Shown: positions 25,803 to 34,170 of the stretch, piece after piece
Layout of the letters: each line of letters opens with the position of its first letter
Position numbering within the stretch: position 1 is the first letter of the stretch
Source of the DNA: Pedobacter zeae
GTDB lineage: Bacteria; Bacteroidota; Bacteroidia; Sphingobacteriales; Sphingobacteriaceae
Direction of reading: 5' to 3'
DNA: 64,000 nt
Assembly: GCF_014196715.1 (NCBI RefSeq)
Contig: NZ_JACIEF010000002.1
Span: 1,178,001-1,242,000 of the forward strand
Notes under the pieces: generated by a model
The model's database searches: none
The model's input: only the letters and a program-made list of their open reading frames with translations
What the model was told of the DNA's origin: nothing
Position numbers and translations under genes: made by a program

Positions 25803-26792
25803 ATGAAAAAGATATTAAACCATTTATTCGAGAACAAAAGTTTTAGCAGGGAAGAAGCCAAAAACATCCTGATTTCCATTTCGGAAGGTGCTTTTAATTC
25901 CTCGCAAATTGCCGCTTTTATCACCGCCTATGCCATGCGCAATATTACCGTACAGGAATTACAGGGCTTTAGGGATGCCATGCTGGATATGTGCGTAAAA
26001 GTAGACCTTTCTGCTTACGAACTGATCGACCTTTGCGGTACCGGCGGCGATGGCAAAGATACCTTCAACATTTCTACCTTATCCTCATTTGTGGTAGCAG
26101 GGGCGGGGCACCATGTAGCCAAACACGGCAACTACGGTGTTTCTTCGGGCTGCGGATCATCAAACGTAATGGAATACCTGGGCTATCGTTTCACCAATGA
26201 TGAAGCCACTTTAAAACGCAACCTGGATGCAGCAGGCATTTGCTTTTTACACGCGCCGCTTTTTAACCCGGCCATGAAAATTGTAGCTCCGATCAGGAAA
26301 GAACTGGGTGTAAAAACCTTTTTCAATATGCTGGGGCCAATGGTTAACCCCGGGCAGCCCAAACACCAGATGGTAGGCGTGTTTAGCCTGGAGCTGGCCC
26401 GCCTGTATGCGTATTTATACCAGGAAACCGATAAAAACTATACCATTGTGCATGCACTGGAAGGTTACGATGAAGTTTCGCTTACCTGCGATGTGAAAAC
26501 CTTCAGCAACAAAGGCGAGCAGATTTTAACCCTTGATGATATGGGATTCGAAAAAGTATCCACCAGTGCGATAAAAGGTGGCGATACGGTAGAATCGTCG
26601 GCTAAAATATTTATGGATGTATTAAATGGCGAGGCAACCGATGTGCAGAACAACGTGGTACTTTGTAATTCGGCATTGGCCATCCGGACCATTAAACCGG
26701 AACGCTCATTTGCCGATTGCTATTACGAAGCGGAAGAATCGCTGATGAGTAAAAAAGCCTTACACAGTTTTAAACAATTACTGGCATGCTAA
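25803..26792 (+). CDS. trpD: Anthranilate phosphoribosyltransferase
   Basis: A 329-residue TrpD that joins anthranilate to phosphoribosyl pyrophosphate. The PRPP-binding CGTGGDGKDTFNIST is near residue 78, KHGNYGVSSGCGSSNVME near 110, and the anthranilate-binding region follows. The ATG at 25803 is chosen because family members start with KILNxL; the frame is open to 25779, inside a small hairpin (GTCATGCTGAA with TTCAGCATGAC) that is probably an intergenic element. The gene overlaps trpF by 7 bases. trpE, trpG and trpC, usually adjacent in related genomes, are missing. Confidence 0.95.
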   Translation: MKKILNHLFENKSFSREEAKNILISISEGAFNSSQIAAFITAYAMRNITVQELQGFRDAMLDMCVKVDLSAYELIDLCGTGGDGKDTFNISTLSSFVVAGAGHHVAKHGNYGVSSGCGSSNVMEYLGYRFTNDEATLKRNLDAAGICFLHAPLFNPAMKIVAPIRKELGVKTFFNMLGPMVNPGQPKHQMVGVFSLELARLYAYLYQETDKNYTIVHALEGYDEVSLTCDVKTFSNKGEQILTLDDMGFEKVSTSAIKGGDTVESSAKIFMDVLNGEATDVQNNVVLCNSALAIRTIKPERSFADCYYEAEESLMSKKALHSFKQLLAC

Positions 26793-27415
26793 AATTAAAG
26801 GTTTGCGGCATGCGTTTGGCCGCCAATATTGCTGCGGTGGCTGAGCTTCAGCCCGATTACCTGGGCTTTATCTTTTATGAAAAATCCCCGCGTTTTATCA
26901 GCGAGGTCTCTGCAGAATTGATCAGATACATCCCTGCCGAAATTAAAACAACAGGTGTATTTGTGAACGAAGATCTGGAAAAGGTAAAAGAAAAAATAAG
27001 CAGCTTAAAGTTAAAAGCCGTTCAATTGCATGGAAGCGAGTTGCCAGAATATGGTGCAGCGTTAAAATCGAGTTTCCCCAACATTGAAGTGATTAAGGCT
27101 TTTGGAATAGATGAAGATTTTGATTTTTCGGTTTTGGAAGCTTATTTAGGAACGGCAGATTATTTTCTGTTCGATACCAAAACCAAGGCGCATGGCGGAT
27201 CGGGTAAAACCTTCAACTGGTCTGTTTTAAACCGGTATACCTACAATAAACCTTATTTTTTAAGCGGTGGAATTGATTTGGAACATAGCACTACCATTAA
27301 AAAACTAAACGACAGTCGTTTATATGCACTCGACATTAACAGCCGGTTCGAAACAGAACCAGGGCTGAAAGATGTTGCAAAAATTAAAGAATTTATTAGA
27401 GAAATGACTATATAG
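26786..27415 (+). CDS. trpF: Phosphoribosylanthranilate isomerase
   Basis: A 209-residue TIM barrel. KVCGMR at 4-9 holds the catalytic cysteine, VQLHGSE is mid-protein, the catalytic aspartate is in FLFDTK and the phosphate loop is FLSGGID. It converts phosphoribosylanthranilate to the ketone CdRP. Its ATG overlaps the trpD stop by 7 bases, so the two are translationally coupled. The usual partner trpC, the next step, is not beside it. Confidence 0.95.
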   Translation: MLKLKVCGMRLAANIAAVAELQPDYLGFIFYEKSPRFISEVSAELIRYIPAEIKTTGVFVNEDLEKVKEKISSLKLKAVQLHGSELPEYGAALKSSFPNIEVIKAFGIDEDFDFSVLEAYLGTADYFLFDTKTKAHGGSGKTFNWSVLNRYTYNKPYFLSGGIDLEHSTTIKKLNDSRLYALDINSRFETEPGLKDVAKIKEFIREMTI

Positions 27416-27446
27416 AATATTTTCCCAAGATCTGGTTAACACAGGT

Positions 27447-27526
27447 CGTCATTTCGAGCGCAGTCGAGAAATCTATATGGTGAATATTTAGATCTCTCCA
27501 TTCCGCTCACTCCAGTCGAGATGACG
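27447..27526. repeat. CGTCATTTCGAG...CTCGAGATGACG palindromic intergenic element
   Basis: CGTCATTTCGAGCG at the left and AGTCGAGATGACG at the right pair with each other; between them GTCGAGAAATCTA faces TAGATCTCTCC. The 80-base unit fits in the trpF-trpB gap. A longer relative is at 29776-29873 and a half copy near 40918. Confidence 0.75.
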
Positions 27527-27591
27527 ATTGTTCTCCTGATATGAAAGGATGATGTTCTGATAATAACGATACAAGATTTGATAAAAATATC

Positions 27592-28773
27592 ATGAAATAC
27601 AAAGTAAACGAAAAAGGATATTACGGAGATTTTGGAGGCGCGTACATTCCCGAGATGCTTTATCCGAATGTAGAAGAATTGCGTCAGAATTATTTAAAGA
27701 TTATTGCTGACCCTGATTTCCAGAAGGAATTTCATCAGCTGCTGAAAGATTACGTTGGCCGCCCTTCGCCCCTGTACCTGGCCAAAAGGTATTCTGAAAA
27801 ATATGGCGCCAATATTTTCCTGAAAAGGGAAGATTTAAACCATACCGGCGCGCATAAAATCAACAATACCATCGGGCAGATTTTACTGGCCGAGAAGCTG
27901 GGCAAAAAACGGATCATTGCCGAAACCGGTGCCGGCCAGCACGGTGTGGCTACGGCTACAGTTTGTGCTTTGCGTAACCTGGAGTGTGTTATTTACATGG
28001 GCGAGGTCGATATTGAACGCCAGGCACCTAACGTGGCCCGTATGAAAATGCTGGGTGCAAAGGTGGTTCCGGCAAGTTCGGGCAGCAAAACATTAAAGGA
28101 TGCCACCAACGAGGCCATGCGCGATTGGATTAACAACCCGGTTGATACGCATTATATTATTGGTTCGGTAGTGGGTCCGCACCCTTATCCTGATATGGTA
28201 GCCATTTTCCAGTCCATCATTTCAGAAGAAACCAAAAAGCAATTACTGGAGCAAACCGGCAGCGACCAGCCCGATTATGTATTGGCCTGTGTGGGGGGCG
28301 GCAGTAATGCCATGGGGATGTTCTACCACTTTATGGACGATGAGCAGGTAAAACTGATTGCCGTAGAAGCTGCAGGTAAAGGGGTTTCGAGCGGATTCTC
28401 GGCCGCAACCACCTACCTGGGTAAAGAAGGTGTTTTACACGGTAGCCGGAGCATCTTAATGCAAACAGCAGATGGCCAGGTGGTGGAGCCGCATTCGGTT
28501 TCTGCCGGACTGGATTACCCTGGCATTGGTCCGCAACATGCCCATTTGTTTAAAACCGGCAGGGGGCAGTATGTTTCCATTACCGACGACGAAAGCCTGG
28601 AAGCCGGTTTATTGTGCACCAAACTGGAAGGCATTATCCCCGCCATAGAAAGTGCACATGCATTGGCTTACCTGGAAAAAATGGAGTTTAAAGGCGGCGA
28701 AAATGTAGTGGTTTGCCTTTCGGGCCGCGGCGACAAGGACCTGGATACGTACATTAAATATTTTAACTTATAG
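27592..28773 (+). CDS. trpB: Tryptophan synthase beta chain
   Basis: A 393-residue TrpB. The pyridoxal-phosphate lysine is Lys89 in HTGAHKINN, the phosphate loop is GGGSNAMG, and the conserved [10 protein letters not shown] follows. It condenses indole with serine in a complex with TrpA. The chain is typical of the short TrpB1 type found with trpA. A 176-base gap containing a palindromic element separates it from trpF; no terminator is evident there, so it is likely still part of the attenuated operon. Confidence 0.96.
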   Translation: MKYKVNEKGYYGDFGGAYIPEMLYPNVEELRQNYLKIIADPDFQKEFHQLLKDYVGRPSPLYLAKRYSEKYGANIFLKREDLNHTGAHKINNTIGQILLAEKLGKKRIIAETGAGQHGVATATVCALRNLECVIYMGEVDIERQAPNVARMKMLGAKVVPASSGSKTLKDATNEAMRDWINNPVDTHYIIGSVVGPHPYPDMVAIFQSIISEETKKQLLEQTGSDQPDYVLACVGGGSNAMGMFYHFMDDEQVKLIAVEAAGKGVSSGFSAATTYLGKEGVLHGSRSILMQTADGQVVEPHSVSAGLDYPGIGPQHAHLFKTGRGQYVSITDDESLEAGLLCTKLEGIIPAIESAHALAYLEKMEFKGGENVVVCLSGRGDKDLDTYIKYFNL

Positions 28774-28799
28774 ATAGGAGACAATAGAGATGAGCTATT

Positions 28800-28862
28800 A
28801 GACCTCCTGTCTGGTTCTCCAATCTAAAATCTCCAATCTCCAATCTCCCATCTCACATCTCA
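28800..28862. repeat. CTCCAATCT low-complexity repeat
   Basis: Six or seven degenerate copies of a CTCCAATCT/CTCACATCT unit fill the gap between trpB and trpA. This microrepeat family is not seen elsewhere in the window. Confidence 0.7.
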
Positions 28863-28867
28863 AAAAC

Positions 28868-29635
28868 ATGAACAGAATCAAAAAACTCTTCCAGGAGAAG
28901 AAAAATATATTATCAATTTATTATACCGCCGGTTACCCTAATTTGGGCGATACCATCCAGATTGCTGAAGCACTGCAAAAATCGGGTGCTGATCTGCTGG
29001 AAATCGGCTTTCCCTATTCAGATCCTGTTGCCGACGGACCGGTGATCCAGGCCAGCAGCAAGCAAGCTTTAGATCAGGGCATGACCCTCAAGGTGCTTTT
29101 CGAACAGTTGAAAGATTTACGTAAACACGTGAGCATCCCGGTTTTGTTGATGGGCTACGTAAACCCGGTTTTGCAGTTCGGCGTAGAAAACTTTTGTAAA
29201 GCCTGTGCCGAAGTAGGGGTAGATGGTTGTATTGTACCCGATTTGCCGATAGCAGAGTACGAAGAATTTTACCAGGATTGTTTTGAAAAACACAACCTGA
29301 GCAATGTATTCCTGATTACGCCACAAACGGCTGAAGAACGCATCCATAAAATAGACGGGCTAACCAACAGCTTTATTTACCTGCTTTCATCATCGGCCAC
29401 TACCGGTAAAAATTTAGAAGTGGGTAATACCACCGAAGCTTATTTTAGCCGCATTAAAGCCATGAATCTGAAAAACCCAACCATGATCGGTTTCGGGATC
29501 AGCGATAAACAAACTTTCGATAAAGCCTGTAGTTATGCCAATGGGGCTATTATCGGTACCGCTTTTGTTAAGGCCCTTGCCGGTGGAAACCTGGAAGAAA
29601 GCATAAGCAACTTCATGAAGAAGTTTAGGGATTAA
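28868..29635 (+). CDS. trpA: Tryptophan synthase alpha chain
   Basis: A 255-residue TIM barrel. The catalytic glutamate (Glu45) is in LLEIGFPYSDP and the catalytic aspartate (Asp56) in VADGP; the phosphate-binding GFGISDKQ and the C-terminal GAIIGTAFVK are present. It cleaves indole-3-glycerol phosphate and passes indole to TrpB. It ends the local trp operon. No terminator hairpin with a T-run is apparent right after it. Confidence 0.95.
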   Translation: MNRIKKLFQEKKNILSIYYTAGYPNLGDTIQIAEALQKSGADLLEIGFPYSDPVADGPVIQASSKQALDQGMTLKVLFEQLKDLRKHVSIPVLLMGYVNPVLQFGVENFCKACAEVGVDGCIVPDLPIAEYEEFYQDCFEKHNLSNVFLITPQTAEERIHKIDGLTNSFIYLLSSSATTGKNLEVGNTTEAYFSRIKAMNLKNPTMIGFGISDKQTFDKACSYANGAIIGTAFVKALAGGNLEESISNFMKKFRD

Positions 29636-30043
29636 ATCTAAACTCCTTTGAGTAACCGTCATTGCGAGGAGGAACGACGAAGCTTTCTCGCAATTGACGA
29701 TCACGCTTGCGGTTCGTCACCCTGAGGAATAATTTATTGTATAAAAATCAATATACGTGACATCCTCTTCCGGGGCGTCATTTCGAGCGAAGTGCAACGC
29801 AGTCGAGAAATCTATATTGGGATGATGTTGAATTTAGATCTCTCCACTCCGCTATGCACCGGTCGAGATGACGGAATACTGCACTGGATTACTATTCAAT
29901 CGAAATGACGGAAAATTTCATATATTAGTCTCATTAAAATCTCTTTATAACATATTTCCCCTAACAGAACCTGGTTCTGCATTCCCCTTATCGTCCGATA
30001 CAGGGTTAAAACATTATTTTCTAAATTTTATAAAGAGAACATC
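29636..30043. repeat. Intergenic repeats incl. palindromic element 29776-29873
   Basis: The 408-base gap holds a CGTCATTGCGAGGAGGAACG element (29656-29675) of a type common between Bacteroidota genes, a short GTCACCCTGAGGAA module and a 98-base copy (29776-29873) of the CGTCATTTCGAGCG...GTCGAGATGACG palindrome. No gene is seen. Confidence 0.65.
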
Positions 30044-30685
30044 ATGCAAGATTTAAAAATTGCGTTAATCGGTGCTACAGGTAAAGCTGGTACTTATATT
30101 TTAAAAGCGCTGCTGGCGCAAAACTTCCAGGTAAAAGCCCTGGTCAGGAATCCGGAAAAAATCAAGGTCAATCATCCGGCTTTAACCGTTACAACAGGCG
30201 ATGTTGGTGACAGCGGAGCGGTACACCATCTTATCAAGGGTTGCGATATCGTAATCAGTGCATTGGGTTTAGGTCATCCTGCCAGTGAGAAAACCATATT
30301 TACCCAATCAACCCTAAATATCATTACCGCTATGGAAACGATGGGCTTAAAGCGTTATATCGCTATTACGGGTTTGAATGTAAACACCCCTTTAGATCAT
30401 AAGGACGAAAAGACCCGCTTGGCTACCCAATGGATGTACGATCATTTTCCCGTTTCTACCACCAATAAACAAGCGGAATATAACATCTTGGCTGAAAGTG
30501 ATCTGGATTGGACTTTAATCCGCCTGCCCCTTATTATACAAACTGATGAGCAAACACCAATTGGTACGAGTTTAATTAATTGCGCTGGCGATCAGATTAA
30601 TGCGGCCAACCTTGCACAGTTTATTATTAAGCAGTTAAGAGAGGAGGCGTTTATAAAACAGGCCCCCTTTATCTGGAATAATTAG
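30044..30685 (+). CDS. NAD(P)-binding NmrA-like atypical SDR
   Basis: A 213-residue single Rossmann-domain protein. The motif GATGKAGTYI (9-18) starts the cofactor site and the internal sequence matches the atypical SDR/NmrA group (RNPEKIK, DVGDSGAV, GCDIVISALG). It lacks the YxxxK dyad in the classic position. Related proteins are NAD(P)H-flavin reductases, redox sensors or quinone oxidoreductases. The role is unknown. It is a single gene followed by two repeat units. Confidence 0.85.
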   Translation: MQDLKIALIGATGKAGTYILKALLAQNFQVKALVRNPEKIKVNHPALTVTTGDVGDSGAVHHLIKGCDIVISALGLGHPASEKTIFTQSTLNIITAMETMGLKRYIAITGLNVNTPLDHKDEKTRLATQWMYDHFPVSTTNKQAEYNILAESDLDWTLIRLPLIIQTDEQTPIGTSLINCAGDQINAANLAQFIIKQLREEAFIKQAPFIWNN

Positions 30686-30741
30686 ATTGTTTTACCACTA
30701 AGGCACGAAGACACCATATAACTTTGTGCCTGGTTAATATC

Positions 30742-30808
30742 ACCATATAAGAAATTTAAGAACAGATCAGGAATTGGGCTTATAGGTAACTTACCTGTCT
30801 TACATGGT
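30742..30808. repeat. 67-base element with terminal inverted repeats, copy 1
   Basis: Begins ACCATATAAG and ends CTTACATGGT. About three-quarters identical, over exactly the same length, to 30824-30890, 15 bases further. Confidence 0.75.
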
Positions 30809-30823
30809 AAATACTGTATAATT

Positions 30824-30890
30824 ACCATATAAGGCATTTAAGTACATAGTAAGAATCGAGCTTACATGCAACTTATCTGTCTTATATGGT
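30824..30890. repeat. 67-base element with terminal inverted repeats, copy 2
   Basis: Begins ACCATATAAG and ends CTTATATGGT, a perfect terminal inverted repeat; same length as copy 1 and same orientation. No coding capacity. Confidence 0.75.
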
Positions 30891-30988
30891 TTTAGGGCTA
30901 CCCGCGAAGCGACCAGGCTTTTATTGGCATCGGTCATGATCAGATCCACATGCCGATTTAAAAATGGCAGCCGATAAATCGAATTACA

Positions 30989-32458
30989 TTATTCAAAAGA
31001 TTTAAGTACGGATTCGATCTGCTTGTTTATTTTTGCAATATCAGCGTCGTATTTGTGCGAATTTTCATCCACAGCTTTATACATCAACTCGTAGGCCTTA
31101 ATACGTAAATTACAATATTCTTTTAAAACCTTATCTCGCTCCTTAACCATTGGCGGAAGGTTCAATTGATCTAAACTATCTAATAAACTGATGTTTTCAT
31201 TCCAGTAATAAATTCCACGGTCGCGAATTTCGTATAACGCGTCTTCCTTTTTAGTATCAGCTTTAAGCGAATAAACGTCAAGTGCCATTGTTTCCAAAAT
31301 TCTGAAACGTTTAAATCTTGTGTCGTATTCGGTTAAACTCTCTGTATTCGGGATCGACTTTATCACACCAAAAGATGAAAAAAGCATTACGATGCACAAT
31401 GTGGCAATGGATATAGCACCCAGTGAGGGCTTTTCAGGATTCTTTAAGCTGGGGGTGAAAGCATAGCCCATTACCAGTCCCGAAATCAAGCCGCCGATAT
31501 GCGCAGCATTATCAATACCACCTTTCATACCATAGGCCAGGTTATAAACTATAAAAATGCCGATACTTGTTAATAATTCTTTCCTGGTTTCTTTTTCGAT
31601 CAGATCAGTGGTCAGTAAGGCAAGGAAAACGCCGTATAGGCCAAAAATGGCACCCGACGCGCCTGCACTAATGGTTTGCTCGTGCCACCAGGTGCTGGCT
31701 AGGCTGGCTCCGATACCGGTTAACAGATAGGCAGCAATAAACTTGCTCTTGCCCAGCATGGGTTCTAGCAATACACCAACATATAGTAATGCATACATGT
31801 TAAAAAGAAGGTGTAATATGCCGATGTGTAAAAAGCAGTTGGTGATTAAACGCCAATATTGGCCGATAGAGATCAGCGGGCGGAAATTGGCACCCCAGTT
31901 AATCAGAATTTCTGAACTTGGCGAAATAAAATCTGCACCGCAGATGACCATGATTATAAAAATCAGGATGTTGAGGTCGACCAGTATTGGGGTAAAAAAG
32001 AAATCCTTCTTTGGAATAAACAGTGAGAAGAAGTTTTTAACTTTTTGCCCGGCAGATTCGGCAGGTATTTTTAGCAGATCGGCAGCCGTTAAATCAAAGG
32101 AATCGTAGAGCTCCTGTGATTTAATCGATAATTCTTCCGGAGATATTTCCGACTGCGCAATAGCAAAAGCATCTAAAAAAGCCCGGACATTCTTTTTATT
32201 CTTGTTAAAATCGATCATTTCACCACCTGTTGATTCACTCGAAATCGTTGCGGTTTGCCCGTCAATAACCAATTTAATTTCACTGCCTGAGTTGATCACA
32301 GAAGTAGTGCTTTGGGCGATAAAACCGCTCGCACTCTGATAATGGATTGTCCAGTTGAGCCGTGTAGCCGCCTGGCTTGCTATGGTTAAAAATTGTAACG
32401 GAGTTAATTCGTGGAGTGGAATTTCTTCCCGGTGCTTAGGTGTAATGCCTATTGCCAT
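30989..32458 (-). CDS. Rhomboid-family intramembrane serine protease with extensions
   Basis: A 489-residue protein. The rhomboid core spans residues ~160-335 with the catalytic serine in GASGAIFG (Ser268) and histidine in AHIGGLISG (His320); the HIGILHLLFNMYALLYVG segment near 211-228 is the typical helix-2 motif with its histidines and asparagine. The first ~150 residues look soluble with two-layer strands, and ~110 charged residues follow the last helix; neither is part of the core. It would cleave membrane proteins in the inner membrane. A TATATTTG -7 element lies 28 bases upstream of the start. Confidence 0.92.
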   Translation of the reverse strand: MAIGITPKHREEIPLHELTPLQFLTIASQAATRLNWTIHYQSASGFIAQSTTSVINSGSEIKLVIDGQTATISSESTGGEMIDFNKNKKNVRAFLDAFAIAQSEISPEELSIKSQELYDSFDLTAADLLKIPAESAGQKVKNFFSLFIPKKDFFFTPILVDLNILIFIIMVICGADFISPSSEILINWGANFRPLISIGQYWRLITNCFLHIGILHLLFNMYALLYVGVLLEPMLGKSKFIAAYLLTGIGASLASTWWHEQTISAGASGAIFGLYGVFLALLTTDLIEKETRKELLTSIGIFIVYNLAYGMKGGIDNAAHIGGLISGLVMGYAFTPSLKNPEKPSLGAISIATLCIVMLFSSFGVIKSIPNTESLTEYDTRFKRFRILETMALDVYSLKADTKKEDALYEIRDRGIYYWNENISLLDSLDQLNLPPMVKERDKVLKEYCNLRIKAYELMYKAVDENSHKYDADIAKINKQIESVLKSFE

Positions 32459-32485
32459 AATAAAAGAGTGTTAATGTTCAGCAGG

Positions 32486-32493
32486 CAAATATA
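32486..32493 (-). promoter_or_regulatory. -7 element of the rhomboid gene
   Basis: Minus-strand TATATTTG, 28 bases before the rhomboid ATG. No good TTG is seen at the -33 distance. Confidence 0.45.
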
Positions 32494-32632
32494 AAATATT
32501 GAGCCATATTATGATCGTTTTATGCAGTGATAGACGCTTATTTAGAAAAATGTGTTTCAACTCGTTTGAATAGGCATTAATGATACTAAAGGATAAAAAA
32601 TGCTCCTTTGTGTCTTGGTATCGTTGTGGGCA

Positions 32633-33076
32633 TTATTCAGGCCGTTTCACCCAATCCTCATAAGCCATTTCAAATTTTACTTCGCCTTTATTTACCATGC
32701 CAGCTTTTTTCCAGCCCTGCCTGCTGTAGAATTCTTCAGCACGGGTGCCTGGCGCTGTGCCCAACCAAACGGGTTCCCTGGTCTGCGCAAAATACCAATC
32801 CATCATGAGCCGGTGCAATTCCCTGCCAATGCCTTTGCCTTCGTATTCGGGCCTTAAAAACAATGCCCAGATGTTGTGCGCTTTTAAATCAACAATGGCA
32901 AAGCCGATTACTTCACCATTTATTTCGCATACCCAGCCTTTGCCACGGCGCGTAATGAAGTCTTCGCAATCTGCATCAGTAACCAGGGCAGGGTTGGAGA
33001 GCGTATTTTCTTTAACAGTATGCCTTACGATCTGGATTTGCGGAATATCAGTTATCAGTGCTTCGCGGTATATCAT
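32633..33076 (-). CDS. GNAT-family N-acetyltransferase
   Basis: A 147-residue acetyltransferase; the ATG at 33076 is preferred to 33121 because GNAT proteins start with this strand (MIYREALITD). The acetyl-CoA motif is LFLRPEYEGKGIGREL (R/Q-x-x-G-x-G/A form), preceded by the strand with GFAIVDLKA. Acceptor substrate unknown. Transcribed away from tetR. Confidence 0.88.
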   Translation of the reverse strand: MIYREALITDIPQIQIVRHTVKENTLSNPALVTDADCEDFITRRGKGWVCEINGEVIGFAIVDLKAHNIWALFLRPEYEGKGIGRELHRLMMDWYFAQTREPVWLGTAPGTRAEEFYSRQGWKKAGMVNKGEVKFEMAYEDWVKRPE

Positions 33077-33444
33077 CGAACTAAGATAAGGATTGATTAA
33101 AGAAATGATTAAATTTACCACATTAAACCGGTAAGTAAATCCGGGCTGGAAATGAAAGATGCGCTAAGCTGCATTAGGTAGTTAAATAAACATTTCCCTG
33201 CTGCCGCTGCCCTGTTCCCGTTCCGGATGATGACAGGAAAAGAAGATCAGGCATGACAAAGCCCGCATAAATGGCATGCCTGGAATATAAAATGGCAGGC
33301 CTGTCAGGTCGGGAGAATAAAGTCAAAATATTCTTCCGCACGATATGGTGATTTAAAAACTGCATTTAAACCCAAAAGAAGCGGGTTTTAAGCCTGCGAA
33401 ATTCGATTTGACAATTGCATGATGCTGAATTCCGGAATTGGTTC
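33077..33444. other. Intergenic region, nothing recognised
   Basis: About 370 bases between the divergent GNAT and tetR genes. It contains no convincing gene; one minus-strand open frame has no sign of coding. The right end leads into the tetR promoter/operator. Confidence 0.4.
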
Positions 33445-33466
33445 TACATTTGCTTAACGGTGTTAG
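33445..33466 (+). promoter_or_regulatory. tetR promoter -7 element with overlapping operator
   Basis: TACATTTG (33445-33452) matches TAnnTTTG; immediately downstream TTAAC-GGT-GTTAG (33454-33466) has the same half-sites and 3-base spacing as the palindromes at 34114 and 34201. It would cover the transcription start, so TetR probably represses its own gene. Confidence 0.55.
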
Positions 33467-33493
33467 ATTATTTTACACCTTATATTCCAGGTC

Positions 33494-34099
33494 ATGGGAA
33501 GCAAAGAAAGAATACTACGTTTAAAAGATGAAACCAGAACCAAAATTCTGGATGCGGCCTTGAACATTGTTCAAACCGAGGGCTGGCAGGCATTGAGTAT
33601 GCGTAAAATTGCCGATCAGATCGAATATACTGCACCGATCATTTACGAATATTTTTCGAACAAAGAGGGGATCCTGCTGGAGTTAACCCGGAGGGGATAC
33701 CAGATGCTGGCCAAAGACATTCGCGAAGCCCGCGACAGGCATGAAACACCGGCCGAGCAGATGGAAGCCATGTGGATTGCCTACTGGAACTTCGCTTTTG
33801 CAAACAAAGAATTTTACCAGCTGATGTACGGTGTGGACATGGTTTGTTGCACCGTTAAAAACTCGCTGCCCGAAGCAGAACATGTAGGCGGTATGCTTGG
33901 CGATGTAATCGAATCCTTATTCGAGAAAAAACCGGTATCAGAAGAAGATATCTGTAGAAAGTACTACACCTATTGGTCGATTATACACGGTTTGATATCC
34001 ATCAACCTGGTACGCCCGGATGGGAGAACAACCAACGAGCTGAACCAGCAAATTTTAAAAGACGCTATTAAGGGCATTACCTTATCTATTAATAGTTAA
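33494..34099 (+). CDS. TetR-family repressor of the efflux operon
   Basis: A 201-residue regulator. The N-terminal TetR domain is clear (residues ~15-62: TKILDAALNIVQTEGW, LSMRKIADQIEYT, IIYEYFSNKEGIL). The C-terminal ~130 residues bind an unknown inducer, probably a toxic compound exported by the pump. It directly precedes the adaptor, permease and outer-membrane genes on the same strand. Palindromes with TTAAC-N3-GTTAA half-sites lie before this gene and around the next start, which suggests it represses both itself and the pump. Confidence 0.93.
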   Translation: MGSKERILRLKDETRTKILDAALNIVQTEGWQALSMRKIADQIEYTAPIIYEYFSNKEGILLELTRRGYQMLAKDIREARDRHETPAEQMEAMWIAYWNFAFANKEFYQLMYGVDMVCCTVKNSLPEAEHVGGMLGDVIESLFEKKPVSEEDICRKYYTYWSIIHGLISINLVRPDGRTTNELNQQILKDAIKGITLSINS

Positions 34100-34113
34100 A
34101 TTTTTTTACCCTG

Positions 34114-34134
34114 CTATTTAACACTGTTAAATAG
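34114..34134. promoter_or_regulatory. Palindromic operator, candidate TetR site
   Basis: CTATTTAAC-ACT-GTTAAATAG, perfect 9-base arms with a 3-base centre, between tetR and the adaptor gene. The core TTTAACACTGTTAAA recurs exactly at 34201-34215. Confidence 0.7.
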
Positions 34135-34170
34135 TTTATACATCTTAAATCCATTATAATTTAAAATCAT

